Source: Secundilactobacillus paracollinoides DSM 15502 = JCM 11969 (GTDB taxonomy: Bacteria > Bacillota > Bacilli > Lactobacillales > Lactobacillaceae). Taken from it: a stretch of DNA of 64,000 bases. The position numbers and the translations under genes are program-made. Positions 8,739 to 17,993 of this stretch are shown here, piece after piece. The stretch is from contig NZ_BBAG01000008.1 in the NCBI RefSeq assembly GCF_001311135.1, positions 20,717 through 84,716 of the forward strand, written 5' to 3'. The notes under the pieces were generated by a model that did not search any database, was not told where the DNA came from, and was given only the letters and a program-made list of their open reading frames with translations. Position 1 is the stretch's first letter. Every line of letters starts with the position of its first letter.

Positions 8739-9302
8739 ATGAATTATTGGCTCCTATTACTGACGTTTATTAGCGTCAACTTAGATTTTTTCTTCATGTT
8801 GATCTTTTTATTAAAGAAATATGCACTGCCGAAAGTCATGTTGGGCTACCTCTTAGGGAATCTTATCCTGCTGACCCTCAGCTTCTTTGTTGGCAAGGCG
8901 TTGGCCGTCTTTCTCCCTGAATGGGTGCTGGGTATTCTGGGCATCCTCCCCATCTACATGGCATTTCATGATGACGACGATGACAATGGTGATAAATCCA
9001 GCAAGTCCCCCATTTGGGCGGTGTGCGGGACCTACCTGTCCGTTTGCGCCGGCTGCAATCTTTCCATTTTCCTGCCAGTCCTTGTGGGCGAAACTATGGT
9101 ACACTTTTTAATGACGTTAGTGTTTATCGGCAGCTTGACCCTGATCGTGGTCGTCTTGATCAAAATGGTCGCTGATATTCCTGCTGTCGCCAATGTCATG
9201 GCGGCACACGGCGAAAAACTGATGAAGATCTGTTACGTCGTCATTGGCCTGTATGTCTTTTGGGACAGCGGCCTGATCAGTCACCTGCTAACGTTAATTT
9301 AA
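8739..9302 (+). CDS. cadD: CadD family cadmium/cation resistance transporter
   Basis: An integral membrane protein of 187 aa with about five to six membrane segments. The N-terminal FISVNLDFFFMLIFLLKKY and the acidic loop DDDDDNGDK after the third segment match the CadD family, which confers cadmium (and zinc) resistance, probably by efflux. The segment SVCAGCNLSIFLPVL carries a CxxC pair within a membrane helix. The family's usual length is about 200 aa. ATG 8739 follows AGAAGG. It is the first gene of a two-gene operon with the metal-responsive repressor, 19 bp apart. Confidence 0.85.
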   Translation: MNYWLLLLTFISVNLDFFFMLIFLLKKYALPKVMLGYLLGNLILLTLSFFVGKALAVFLPEWVLGILGILPIYMAFHDDDDDNGDKSSKSPIWAVCGTYLSVCAGCNLSIFLPVLVGETMVHFLMTLVFIGSLTLIVVVLIKMVADIPAVANVMAAHGEKLMKICYVVIGLYVFWDSGLISHLLTLI

Positions 9303-9321
9303 CGAGTCGAGGTAACGCACT

Positions 9322-9666
9322 ATGGACGTGAATGACGCGCTCATTGATGAAGCGGTTAAAATTTATAAAGTGTTAAGCAATAAAAATCGCATCAAGATCC
9401 TCTATTTTTTAGAAAATCACGAAGCGGACGTGTCCAGCATCGTTGACCATTTAGGCATTGATCAGCCAGTTGTTTCCCACCAGCTTGCCATTCTTTACCA
9501 GTATCAGCTGGTGACGAAAACCAAGCAGGGGAAGCACATGTTTTACTGTCTGGATGACCCGCATATTTTAGAAATGGTGGACGCGATGCTGGGACACGTT
9601 TCCCATGAGATCAAGGGTGAACCGCATCCTGGAACGCTGCATCAAAACCAATTAAGACAAAAATAA
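9322..9666 (+). CDS. ArsR/SmtB family metal-responsive repressor (CzrA-type alpha-5 site)
   Basis: A winged-helix repressor of 114 aa: LSNKNRIKILYFLENHEADVS leads into the recognition helix DQPVVSHQLAILYQYQLV. The C-terminal helix has DPHILEMVDAMLGHVSH, that is D-x-H-x10-H-x2-H, the spacing of the alpha-5 Zn/Co site of CzrA. The CadC alpha-3N cysteine motif (ELCVCD) is replaced by EADVSS, so the alpha-5 site is probably the sensing site. Metal binding would release the operator at 8683-8713 and allow cadD expression. Confidence 0.9.
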   Translation: MDVNDALIDEAVKIYKVLSNKNRIKILYFLENHEADVSSIVDHLGIDQPVVSHQLAILYQYQLVTKTKQGKHMFYCLDDPHILEMVDAMLGHVSHEIKGEPHPGTLHQNQLRQK

Positions 9667-9709
9667 ACTGCAACTAGGAGATGACACTCTCTCAGTTGCG
9701 GTTTATTTT
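9661..9709. terminator. Bidirectional terminator
   Basis: AAATAAACTGCAACT and AGTTGCGGTTTATTT form a long stem between the convergent arsR and SDR genes, with T and A tracts on both sides. Confidence 0.75.
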
Positions 9710-9714
9710 GTCGC

Positions 9715-10446
9715 TTATCGTTGTTGCCGTTCAATCGAAGACAAGACCTGGCCATCAGACCCAAGAATCTCACCGTTGTGTGGTTGCTCATCCGTCAAAA
9801 TATCAACGATGGCCTTGCTGCCTTCAGCGAGCGTCTTCATAAACGGCCCCTCCATGTGGTTGTTGATGTCCGTTGACACCCCACCTGGAAAAATGCCGTA
9901 GATTGAGACTGGTCGCTTCGTCTTCACAATATCGACAGCCAAGCTTTGAATCAGTGCGTTGAGCGTTGCCTTAGACACTGAATAGGCAGCCGGGTTATAG
10001 AAAACGGACGGTGTGCCTAATCCCGTGATATTCGCGATTTGGCCGTTATTCGTTTCAAGGATCGGCATGAAGGCCTGAATCATCCGCAACGACCCGTAAA
10101 AATTCACTTCTAGTGTGGCCGCGTAATCGGCAGCAGTGGTTGCTAGCGCCGGCTTCGTCATGTCGCCAGCGATGCCCGCATTGTTGACCAGTAAATCCAA
10201 ATCAGGATGACTTTGACGAATCTCCGCCGCAGCAACTGTGACTGACGCGTCATCTGTCACATCCAACTGAACGCTGTCTAACTGCGACCCGTCGATGCCT
10301 GACGCAACCAAATCAGCCACGGTCTTTTCGCCAGCAGCTTGCTGCCGGGCGCCGATAATCACCTGGTTGCCTTGCTGTGCCAGTTGAGTGGCAACTTCTA
10401 GACCGATGCCGCGGTTGGCACCTGAAATCAAAACAGTTTGTGTCAT
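9715..10446 (-). CDS. SDR family NAD(P)-dependent oxidoreductase
   Basis: A classical short-chain dehydrogenase of 243 aa. The cofactor loop SGANRGIG near the N-terminus, DLLVNNAGIAG, and the catalytic YSVSK (Tyr, Lys) are all present, along with ISG-type IANITGLGTPS preceding the active Tyr. NGARQ after the second strand suggests NADP preference, by analogy only. Start ATG 10446 with GTGAGG upstream. Monocistronic. Substrate unknown. Confidence 0.85.
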   Translation of the reverse strand: MTQTVLISGANRGIGLEVATQLAQQGNQVIIGARQQAAGEKTVADLVASGIDGSQLDSVQLDVTDDASVTVAAAEIRQSHPDLDLLVNNAGIAGDMTKPALATTAADYAATLEVNFYGSLRMIQAFMPILETNNGQIANITGLGTPSVFYNPAAYSVSKATLNALIQSLAVDIVKTKRPVSIYGIFPGGVSTDINNHMEGPFMKTLAEGSKAIVDILTDEQPHNGEILGSDGQVLSSIERQQR

Positions 10447-10601
10447 TATTTAGCCTCACTTTAAACGCTTATTTTAAAATTATCGCGCAATCGTTAAATT
10501 GAACGTGGCGCATCATACTTAACGAGATGAACTCATTTTATCACTAATAATTTTAAATACAATTGTTTAACATAAAACTAATTAAAGTTAATTGACGAAA
10601 T

Positions 10602-11363
10602 CTATTTCAATACCCGTTCTTCTGCCCATAGCCCCCAAAGTGCGACAACCAGAATCGGAATGAAAACAATCAGCAGGCTCGTCCAATCCATCACTGACGA
10701 ACTGACCGATGTGATATTTGGCGTAAAATCAATCATACTGTGCAGAATAATTGGGATCAACAGGCCGTTTGCCGCAACTCGAATCGCGGCGAAAAACACC
10801 CCGATCACAGCGGCGTAGAAAACTTGTTGCACAGTGACTTCGACGCCCTGCCCCTCGCTAATGATGTTAAACAAGTGCAGACAGCCGAAGATCAGACTGC
10901 TCCAGATTGCCGAACTGATAAACGGGTGCCGCGAGTTTTGTGAGAATGCCAGCAATCCTGAAAATAGTAACCCACGGCAACTTAACTCTTCAAATACCCC
11001 CGCCATCACTGCGGTTAACGTCACCGCTAAAATAGTTGCTGGATGGTGAAAGACCTGCACAAAGTTCGGCAGGACATTGTCAATCAGCATGAGCAACACC
11101 ATCACGATAGTCATTACGATCAATGGTAACCGCGTGTGACGACGAAAGCCGATGCGTTCGGTTGTTATATTCGTTGTTCTAATTGTCATGAGCATGATAC
11201 CCAGTAAGACGATGGCAATGACCACGTGGATTATCATGAACACTTGGTCTGTTTCTTTTAGGCCAAGCTTGACCAATAGCGCGCCGCTGCATAGATATGT
11301 GATCATGACGCAGATAAAGATGATGCATTTTTTTAGGCCGTTCCCCTGGTTGATGAGTTGCAT
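10602..11363 (-). CDS. CPBP family intramembrane glutamic endopeptidase
   Basis: A 253-aa membrane protein with about eight hydrophobic segments. It has the CAAX-protease/bacteriocin-processing (CPBP, Abi) motifs: FEELSCRGLLF (EExxxR) and FGCLHLFN (FxxxH), with a final conserved segment LIPIILHSMIDF. In lactobacilli such proteins are linked to bacteriocin self-immunity or to membrane-protein processing, but no bacteriocin gene is adjacent. Start ATG 11363 with AGGGGAAG upstream. Family sure, role not. Confidence 0.85.
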   Translation of the reverse strand: MQLINQGNGLKKCIIFICVMITYLCSGALLVKLGLKETDQVFMIIHVVIAIVLLGIMLMTIRTTNITTERIGFRRHTRLPLIVMTIVMVLLMLIDNVLPNFVQVFHHPATILAVTLTAVMAGVFEELSCRGLLFSGLLAFSQNSRHPFISSAIWSSLIFGCLHLFNIISEGQGVEVTVQQVFYAAVIGVFFAAIRVAANGLLIPIILHSMIDFTPNITSVSSSVMDWTSLLIVFIPILVVALWGLWAEERVLK

Positions 11364-11416
11364 GTTGGCTTCCCCTGTGTTTGTTGTCGTTGTGAACTTT
11401 TTTAGTTTCTGACTTT

Positions 11417-11593
11417 CTATTCGACTTTAGCCGTAACGTGTTCAATACTCAGCCTTTCTATTAGCCTCGGGCCTTAACGTGCTCCACAAGGCACGGGGCT
11501 AACGTGTAACGGGCTCTGGCACAAATGCCAAGTTCGGGCATTTCTGCCAGAGTCCCTTACACACCGCCCCTAGACCGCCTTGCTTCGCACTCA
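11417..11593. repeat. Family A structured repeat (A2), with a partial copy before it
   Basis: The full copy runs from TATTAGCCTCGGGCC (11459) to GCACTCA (11593). GTAACGGGCTCTGGCA pairs with TGCCAGAGTCCCTTAC, and CACAAGGC pairs with GCCTTGC further out. A partial left end lies at 11417-11456. The distal end supplies TCA, the complement of the TGA stop of the ABC permease gene at 11591. Confidence 0.8.
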
Positions 11594-12358
11594 GGCTGCC
11601 TTCGTACTCGTCTCCACCCAATGCTTCATCAAATAAACATTTACAACAGAAAGAATGACCGCACTCACTAAGAAATATCCTGCTGCAATCAGTGTTGCGC
11701 TTCCCAGTTGCGCCGTTGGGGTACCTCCCAACATGTTGAGGTTCACCATGTTGCCTAAAGCTGAACTCAGTAGTTTTTGCATCCAGCTGACGATATTAAC
11801 GACCACAAAGAACACAATGATAGCTAGGATAACCCGGATCAGTCTTTGCCGGAATGCCGGTAAGAACGCTGCTACCGAGGTAGTTACAAGATGAATCGTG
11901 CTGATGAAAATCCAGCCAAACAGCAACAGTGCAGCCATCAGGATCATGACGCCAAACGTGTCGTAGTAGACGACTGAACTTTGACCAAATGGATCACCAA
12001 AATTCGTGAGGCTGCAGATGAAGATAATAACCACTTGAATCACGACAAAATAAACATAGCTTAGCAGCGTTGTTAATACGTTTGCTGTATATAATTTCGT
12101 ATCAGATACCGGAATCAACCGGTAATTATTTGCCGTCCACACGTGTTCTTGGTCTCGGGCCAGCAAAATGAAGAGCACAAAACCTACAAGTCCAAAGACC
12201 ATAGCCGACAAATCGCCGATAACGCTAAAACTGTTGCCACGGAACACTTCCAATAGCGTCCAAACGATCAGACCAATCAATCCGATACCGGTCAGTTGAT
12301 AAACCGTCCGATTCTTTTCTTGCCACATCGTTACTAATAGTTTGCCAAAACTAGTCAT
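11591..12358 (-). CDS. ABC transporter permease
   Basis: A 255-aa permease with about six membrane segments (for example LTGIGLIGLIVWTLLEVF, AMVFGLVGFVLFILLA and the C-terminal YFLVSAVILSVVNVYLM). DQEHVWTANNYRLIPVSDTKLY is typical of the permeases paired with YtrA-family regulators. It starts with ATG 12358 in ATGACTAG, overlapping the stop of the ATPase gene by 8 bp, hence translational coupling. Longer in-frame extensions upstream lie inside the ATPase gene and are rejected. The stop codon TGA is provided by family A repeat A2. Cargo unknown; possibly an antimicrobial or lipid substrate. Confidence 0.85.
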   Translation of the reverse strand: MTSFGKLLVTMWQEKNRTVYQLTGIGLIGLIVWTLLEVFRGNSFSVIGDLSAMVFGLVGFVLFILLARDQEHVWTANNYRLIPVSDTKLYTANVLTTLLSYVYFVVIQVVIIFICSLTNFGDPFGQSSVVYYDTFGVMILMAALLLFGWIFISTIHLVTTSVAAFLPAFRQRLIRVILAIIVFFVVVNIVSWMQKLLSSALGNMVNLNMLGGTPTAQLGSATLIAAGYFLVSAVILSVVNVYLMKHWVETSTKAA

Positions 12359-13061
12359 TATCGCTCTCCCCTTCCGCGTAAAACCCTTCATAGTAATCTT
12401 CAATGCTCTGACCATTTTCCCGAATTTCATCGGCCTTTTTCTGATCAACAACGGTCTGGTCCTTGACCACAGCGACGGCATCTAAAATGTTCGCAATGTC
12501 AGCAACGTGGTGGTCACTAATGAGAATCGTTGCAGTCTCTGGCTTCCACTGAATAATACTGGCAACGATCTTCTTACGGCTCATACTATCGATGCCGTTA
12601 AAGGGTTCATCCAGCAGGTACAACTTGGCCTGACGTGATAGCGCAATGGCCACCACGAACTTTTGGTGGTTCCCTTTTGAGAGTTGATTGAACCGTTGAT
12701 TTTCATCTAAACTCAAATCTGCCGCTAAGTTTTTGAAGGTATCCATATCAAAGTCAGGATACACATGGTTATAAAATTGTGCGATCTGGCCTAATTTTCG
12801 ACTATCATTGACGCCACTCACCTGTTCACTGAAACTGACGATTGCCTTCCGCTCAGCCGGTTTAGTCTGATCACCGATGGCAATCGTGCCATGGTAACTG
12901 GTTGCAGCGCCTGCGATCAGTCGCATTAAGGTCGTTTTCCCAGCCCCGTTTGCCCCGAGTAACCCGACAATTTGATTGCCATCGAGGGTCAGATTCAACC
13001 CTGTTAGAATCGTTTTTAAATTTCGTTTATAGGTTAAATTTTCAACCGTTAATACTGTCAT
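12351..13061 (-). CDS. ABC transporter ATP-binding protein
   Basis: A 236-aa ATPase: Walker A GANGAGKTTLMRL, signature LSKGNHQKF, Walker B LYLLDEPFNGID, and H-loop LISDHHV are all visible. The signature LSKGN instead of LSGGQ is common in the BcrA/YtrB-type exporters. It overlaps the gntR stop by 4 bp and the permease start by 8 bp, so the three genes form one coupled operon controlled by the first gene. Confidence 0.9.
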   Translation of the reverse strand: MTVLTVENLTYKRNLKTILTGLNLTLDGNQIVGLLGANGAGKTTLMRLIAGAATSYHGTIAIGDQTKPAERKAIVSFSEQVSGVNDSRKLGQIAQFYNHVYPDFDMDTFKNLAADLSLDENQRFNQLSKGNHQKFVVAIALSRQAKLYLLDEPFNGIDSMSRKKIVASIIQWKPETATILISDHHVADIANILDAVAVVKDQTVVDQKKADEIRENGQSIEDYYEGFYAEGESDND

Positions 13062-13435
13062 GCTTGTGCCTGCTCCTTTCGTTTTGAAATATAATCGGTA
13101 AGATAAGTCACCATCTCATCTGGCGTGATCTGCAGGTCCGCCAACCGGTCATACATCAGTGCCAACTGCTCCTCCACAACACGATGCTTCATATCAGTCA
13201 ACGTGCTCACATCCGTCGTCACGAAGTTGCCGCGACCACGCTTGGATTCTAAAATGCCTTCATTGATGAGTTCACCCAGCGCTCGCTGAATCGTATTCAC
13301 GTTAACTGTTAAGGTTAACGCCAATTGCCGAACAGCTGGCAGCTTATCCCCCGGTGCCAGGTGGTTCACAATGATTTCTTGATAAATATATTGCTTAATC
13401 TGGTAATAAATTGGGATCTTATCGTCGAATTCCAA
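13058..13435 (-). CDS. GntR family regulator, YtrA subfamily
   Basis: A 125-aa regulator: an N-terminal winged HTH (IPIYYQIKQYIYQEII to RGRGNFVTTD) with a short C-terminal helical tail of about 45 residues instead of an effector domain, which is the YtrA layout. Members repress the ABC operon they head, often responding to cell-wall antibiotics. Start ATG 13435 follows the RBS complementary to CCTCC at 13446-13450. The palindrome at 13455-13480 in its own promoter supports autoregulation. Confidence 0.9.
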   Translation of the reverse strand: MEFDDKIPIYYQIKQYIYQEIIVNHLAPGDKLPAVRQLALTLTVNVNTIQRALGELINEGILESKRGRGNFVTTDVSTLTDMKHRVVEEQLALMYDRLADLQITPDEMVTYLTDYISKRKEQAQA

Positions 13436-13454
13436 GGTGTGTGTCCTCCTTTAC

Positions 13455-13505
13455 TAGTGTATTAGCTTTCTAGTACACTATAACTGAGTGATACTCGTTT
13501 GACAA
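13455..13505 (-). promoter_or_regulatory. Promoter and operator of the gntR-ABC operon
   Basis: On the minus strand TTGTCA (13505-13500) and TATAGT (13482-13477) are 17 bp apart. The inverted repeat TAGTGTATTAG-N4-CTAGTACACTA (13455-13480, one mismatch) covers the -10 and start region, matching the long AGTGTA dyads bound by YtrA-type regulators. Confidence 0.75.
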
Positions 13506-13535
13506 GGATTTATTTTGATTATTTTTTGGGATAGT

Positions 13536-13575
13536 AAAAGAACGCTGCAGTTGTAGGGCTGCGGCGTTCTTTTTT
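13536..13575. terminator. Rho-independent terminator
   Basis: AAAAGAACGC pairs with GCGTTCTTTT; six T follow on the plus strand and four on the minus. It separates the gntR promoter from the repeat block and the GGDEF-EAL gene. Confidence 0.65.
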
Positions 13576-13607
13576 GATCTTATTTTTTGACTTTGGTCTT
13601 AGAGTCT

Positions 13608-13764
13608 GTCAATAAACTGTGGACAAGTGTTACGGGTGATGACCAAAAGTCAGGCTCGGGCTTTTCAGAGCTCTTTCTATTAGCCTCGAGCCGTAACGTG
13701 CGCCACAAGGCAAGGGGCGGCCATGTAATGGACTCTGCCCCTTAACCGCCTTGTTCTGCACTCA
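13608..13764. repeat. Family A repeat, short copy (A3) and a fragment
   Basis: A fragment of the central hairpin (13608-13672) is followed by a copy with both ends (TAGCCTCGAGCCGTAACGTG to CCTTGTTCTGCACTCA, 13677-13764) that lacks the central loop: ATGGACTCTG is followed directly by CCCCTTAACCGCC. Confidence 0.65.
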
Positions 13765-13767
13765 GCT

Positions 13768-13905
13768 TTCTATTAGCCTCGAGACTAAACGTGTTCAGCA
13801 AGGCACGGGGCTAACGTGTAACGGACTCTGACCCAAAAGTCAGGCCTGGACTTTTGGGTCAGAGTCCGTTACACACCGCCCCTAAACCGCCTTACTTCAC
13901 ACTCT
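13768..13905. repeat. Family A repeat (A4)
   Basis: A full-length copy. TAACGGACTCTGACCCAAAA pairs perfectly with TTTTGGGTCAGAGTCCGTTA, and GGGGC pairs with GCCCC outside it. The distal arm contains TTA at 13892-13894, the stop codon of the GGDEF-EAL gene, so the last codons of that gene (ESVK) come from the repeat. Confidence 0.85.
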
Positions 13906-15724
13906 CTTCTTCTGGCAACGACGGCTTCGCAAAATAGTAGCCTTGCTGTCTGAAGATGCCATAGTGGTCGACAGAATACTGAGATTCGTCATTTGTTTCG
14001 ACACCTTCTAGGACGAATTCTAGGTTGTTTTGGTTGGCAATATTTTTCCAAAAACCAATTCTTTCCAACAGTTGGTCAGGAGCATTGGTCTTTCTGAGGT
14101 TTTGAATAGCAAATTTGATGCCATCGATATACTTAAACATATCCAACACCAGTTCATAACTGTTATCGGACCCAACATCGTCCAAGTATAGTTTGATGCC
14201 GCCGGCGGCATAAATGTGACTGATATTTTCGACGATCTCACTCGTCGGCGCATCCATAATTTCGACCACGAATTCATCGATTCGCGGTTCATGTTTTTTA
14301 AAATGAACGAGTGCTTTCGCAATTTCTGGGTCGGAGAATTGCTTCGCTGTCAGGTTGATATTAACGCCTCGACAGTCGTTATGATTGAGCACCTGCTTGA
14401 TCAGACTGATCTGCGTGGTGACCGGAATTTCAAAGCTTTCCGGTAGGCGCCAACGATTACGATCAAACTCACGCAACAGCATTTCGTTTAACAATAATGG
14501 GTGGTCTGACTGACTTGCATTGACGATGGGCTGCACAAAGTAACGGTACGTTGGGTACCAGTTAGTGGCCCGGCGCGCGTGCTGATCCACACCTTCAACA
14601 GTGATGGCATCGCGGCCAACGCGTTTGCTTTGATTCAAACTCTTCGTTGCGCGTTTATAAGTATCTTCAACCGATTCATCCACTGTTTGAACTGCCGTCA
14701 CCCCAACGGAAATCGTCAGGTCAGCTTCATGCTCTTGGTAGTAAAATTCGTGTGTCCGCACGGTATCCCAGCAGTCCAACAGAATCGGCGCAGTATCCAC
14801 CGGCGTGGCGTTGGTGAAGATGGCATTGAACTCTTCACCGCCAGACCGGAACAAATGGTAAGCCGTACTATATTGTTGAAGAACTTGTTGCAACAGTGCT
14901 TCAAAATCTGCCAAAATGGCATTGGCACCCCGGCGACCAAACCGATCGTTGATGTCTGTAAACCGGTCAATGTCAATGATAGCGATGGTCATTGAGGTCT
15001 TGCTGCCACGGTTGGCATCAAATAGACTGTTGACATCACGTTCATATGAAGCATAGAGCGTCGTTGGCGTGATATCCTGATCACCCTTATTTTTCGGGCT
15101 CACCATATCCTGGCTCTTTTGGATGATCCAATACCCGCAAGTAATGGCCGTCATAACCATGTACAACCCAATACTGAACCAGAGATTAATATCAGTGATC
15201 GGTATACCAGGATACGTCAGCCAAAAGCCCAGCGCAACGTAGAGTCCCGCTGCCATGCACGTCCAAAATCGGTATCGCACAGCCATTTTATGCGTCCGGA
15301 TCAAGTAAAACAGGCCTAGTAAGCCAAGACTGACTAGGATATTTTGCACGGAGAACAGATTCTGGATATGCCCCACTTCCCAGACGATAAACAGCACCGC
15401 ACACCGTGCCAGATAGCCAGGCGTTTTCAGTTGTGTATCTAAAATCGGGAACGCAATGAGAAACACGCCAATGCTTGTGTACATGTGTGTGTTGGCGCTC
15501 GAAAATAAGCCTGCCAAACACAGCACGCCCCCTAAGAGCCATACGACTAACGGTAATCCTAATCGAATGGCATTTTGTTGCTGCTCGGTCAGTCCGTTGT
15601 TCGTTTCTAACAGATGCCAGGTACGAGAATAACCAATCATAATACCCGAAACGAAAAATATGGCGAAGATTAAGAGGGTTAACTGGGTAAAGAAACTATC
15701 TGCAGTCAAACCGGTAATCATCAT
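13892..15724 (-). CDS. Membrane-bound GGDEF-EAL protein (c-di-GMP synthesis/turnover)
   Basis: A 610-aa protein. About seven N-terminal membrane segments (residues 5-205) precede a GGDEF domain with FRSGGEEF, so the diguanylate cyclase site GGEEF is kept. The C-terminal EAL domain reads EML at the EAL position but retains the metal and substrate residues: N in NLTAKQF, E in VVEIMD, DD in LDDVG, K in GIKFAIQ, EGVET and QQGYYFAKP. Both activities are therefore possible. ATG 15724 lies behind AAGGAGGGG; the 28-residue upstream extension has no RBS. Its stop codon lies in repeat A4. Confidence 0.9.
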   Translation of the reverse strand: MMITGLTADSFFTQLTLLIFAIFFVSGIMIGYSRTWHLLETNNGLTEQQQNAIRLGLPLVVWLLGGVLCLAGLFSSANTHMYTSIGVFLIAFPILDTQLKTPGYLARCAVLFIVWEVGHIQNLFSVQNILVSLGLLGLFYLIRTHKMAVRYRFWTCMAAGLYVALGFWLTYPGIPITDINLWFSIGLYMVMTAITCGYWIIQKSQDMVSPKNKGDQDITPTTLYASYERDVNSLFDANRGSKTSMTIAIIDIDRFTDINDRFGRRGANAILADFEALLQQVLQQYSTAYHLFRSGGEEFNAIFTNATPVDTAPILLDCWDTVRTHEFYYQEHEADLTISVGVTAVQTVDESVEDTYKRATKSLNQSKRVGRDAITVEGVDQHARRATNWYPTYRYFVQPIVNASQSDHPLLLNEMLLREFDRNRWRLPESFEIPVTTQISLIKQVLNHNDCRGVNINLTAKQFSDPEIAKALVHFKKHEPRIDEFVVEIMDAPTSEIVENISHIYAAGGIKLYLDDVGSDNSYELVLDMFKYIDGIKFAIQNLRKTNAPDQLLERIGFWKNIANQNNLEFVLEGVETNDESQYSVDHYGIFRQQGYYFAKPSLPEEESVK

Positions 15725-16046
15725 GAATCCCCTCCTTAAGGACCCGGCATAACGGTCGAAGTTCTGAGGAGTACTTACAGAGAATTTCTGGCCACCGTTA
15801 TACAACATAAATCACGAAATGTGTATTTATAATTAATTTACCATAAATCCAGTAAATTTTGAACAGATTATGCCAATTTAATAGAATTGAAATCGTTTTC
15901 TGTTGGATAACATTCGTCTTATTGTTCATTTTAAATATAATCGTCCAATAATCAAGATGAGATGGCGCTAAAATTTATAAAATTTTCTGATTGAATTTTC
16001 CCACATCTCCCCGAGTCTGTCGTCATCGTCGCTTGATCCACAACAA
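15725..16046. other. Intergenic region
   Basis: AT-rich leader upstream of the GGDEF-EAL gene. It must contain that gene's promoter. I see no repeat copy and no conserved RNA motif. Confidence 0.4.
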
Positions 16047-16086
16047 AAACGTTAAGCCCGAATTGGTCATCCAGTGCTTAACGTTT
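16047..16086. terminator. Rho-independent terminator
   Basis: AAACGTTAAGC pairs with GCTTAACGTTT around an 18-base loop, placed just after the SDR remnant (minus strand) with A tract on the proper side. Confidence 0.7.
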
Positions 16087-16099
16087 CTTAAACAGCTAT

Positions 16100-16450
16100 T
16101 TAACCGGCCACCCTACCAAGCAGTGGGCCGTCATTTTCTGTAAAACTACTATTTTGCGTAAACTCAGGGTCGCTCGCAGCCTTGATGATCTGAGCAGCCC
16201 CTTCGGCAACCGACTGCATCCCAGCTGGGGTTGGTGCATCACTGGGACGACCGCCAAATTCAGTAGCGATCCAGCCTGGGTTAACGGAATTGACGGTAAT
16301 GTGCGTATCGATCAATTCCTTGCTAAAACTGATGGTGGCAAAGTTAACGGCCGCCTTTGACGCTTGATAGCCAAGGGAATTCACACCGTAAAACTGCGAC
16401 TCAGGATCTGACGCCATCGTCAGCGAGCCCATGTTGCTGGACACGTTGAT
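16100..16450 (-). pseudogene. SDR oxidoreductase, 3' part only
   Basis: From about VINVSSNMGSL onward the translation is a normal C-terminal half of a short-chain dehydrogenase, with the catalytic YQASKAA, VNSVNPGWIATE and the late GPLLGRVAG. The Rossmann N-terminal half with the TGxxxGIG loop is absent. Upstream of about 16450 the same DNA, read on the other strand, is surface-protein coding sequence. The 5' end was therefore removed by a deletion or rearrangement. An ATG at 16495 in frame would start inside foreign sequence and is not credible. Confidence 0.8.
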
Positions 16451-17893
16451 AACGCCCAGGTCGCTACAGACCGGACCGACGTTGCCAACGCCCAAACTGC
16501 CGTTGATTCAGCTACCGCTGACAAAACTGCGGCTGACGACGCTGTTGCCGCACAACAAGCAGTTGTGGATCAGGCACAAGCCACTGTCGACAGTGACCAA
16601 ACGACCGTCACGAATTTGGATCCTGATGACTCAGTTGCTGACGAGGTGACTTATGCCAATCAGCAATTGGCCACGGATACAGCTAATAAAATCACGGCAC
16701 AAAACAATGTCACAACCATGGAAGCACAGGTTGCTAACGGAACGACCACGGTTAATACTGCAGCAGCCAGTGTCGCCTCACAAACAGCGAATTTGACAGC
16801 TTTACTAGCTGATCCAACAACGCCTTCGGATCAAATCGCTAATGCCAAGGATCTTTTAACAACCACGCAAACCTATCTCACCGATGTGACAAACACCTTG
16901 AACCAAGTAAAGTCAGAGTTGGCTGCCGACGAAGATCTCTTAGCCACCCAAACGCAAAAAGTGGCTGATGATGAACAAACGTTAACCAACGCACAAAACG
17001 CCTTGACCAGTCTACAAGCAGCTCAAACGCAACTTGCCACTGATCAACAAACGTTAACGGACGCGCAAAACGCCCTCACACCGCTTCAGCAAACCGCAGC
17101 GGACAAGGCTGACGCGTTGACGACTGCTCAAACAGCGCTCGATACCGCCACCGACAAATTGGTTGCTGACGGCCAGACCGCATCAACGGCCCAGCAAGAA
17201 TTGACAACACTGCAACAACAGTTAGCAACCTTAGGCCAACAGGCGCAAGCAATTACAGACGCCCAAGCCGCAGCTGATGCCGCTAATACTGCACTGACAA
17301 ACGCCACTTCAGCCTACACAGCCGCACAAGCAGCCTACGATGAAGCCTTACAAAACTACCACATTGCAGTTAGTGTCGCTGCTGCAGCTGCGCAACAAGG
17401 CGGCGGCTCTGGTACAACTACGGGTGACAATGGCTCGTCTTCCACTGGTACATCAACTGGGGATAACGGGTCATCCACAACTGGCACGACTGGGACATCA
17501 TCTGATGTTTCAACTGCTACGGCTGGTGATACTGCAACTGGAACGACAAGTACTGGCACCACTGGAACGACTTCAGGTGAAGGCACCAGTGATGTCACAA
17601 CGAGTGGCGCAAACGACTTAGTTGCTGCAAGCACCAACAACGGTACTACGCAGGCAGGCACATCCGCTAATGCCCAAACTGGGGCTGATTTAACATCAAC
17701 CTCAACGGCTGCGGACACAACCGCTACTGGTACACTTGGTCAAAACAATGCAGCCGCTGGACAATCAGCTAAGACGCTGCCACAAACGAACGAACATGAA
17801 ACCAGTGAAGCATCCATTCTTGGTTTGGCCATGATCGTTTTAACTGGCTTCTTGGGCCTGCTCGGTCTTCGCAAAAAAGAAACAAATGACTAA
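16445..17893 (+). pseudogene. LPxTG-type cell-wall surface protein, 5'-truncated
   Basis: An open frame with no credible start continues from about 16445 (DNAQVATDRTDVANAQTAV). Residues are almost all Ala, Thr, Asp, Gln, Leu in heptad-like order (LTNAQNALTSLQAAQTQLA), a long alpha-helical coiled-coil stalk. A Gly/Ser/Thr-rich wall-spanning region (STGTSTGDNGSS...) follows, then LPQTNE, a hydrophobic stretch (ILGLAMIVLTGFLGLLGL) and RKKETND, the sortase signal. Signal peptide and adhesive domain are missing; the ATG-like GTG at 16565 lacks an RBS. It meets the truncated SDR head to head, so both lost their 5' ends in the same event. Confidence 0.85.
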
Positions 17894-17936
17894 TCATAAA
17901 AACTGTTAATGGTCGCTAGAAATCCCCAACCATGAC

Positions 17937-17984
17937 AAAAAGCTTCAGTTACAGCGTAAATGCGCAGTAACTGAAGCTTTTTTT
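17937..17984 (+). terminator. Rho-independent terminator
   Basis: AAAAAGCTTCAGTTAC pairs with GTAACTGAAGCTTTTT over 16 bp. It sits between the convergent surface-protein and EAL genes and can work in both directions. Confidence 0.85.
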
Positions 17985-17993
17985 CTGTGCCGG

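Noticed and set aside
16100..16495. A complete small SDR gene starting at 16495
   Set aside because: The first 14 residues are antisense to surface-protein sequence and the cofactor-binding half is missing.
17356..17718. Minus-strand ORF of 120 aa rich in Val and Pro
   Set aside because: It is antisense to the Ser/Thr/Gly-rich wall region of the surface protein, where repetitive codons keep the other strand open.
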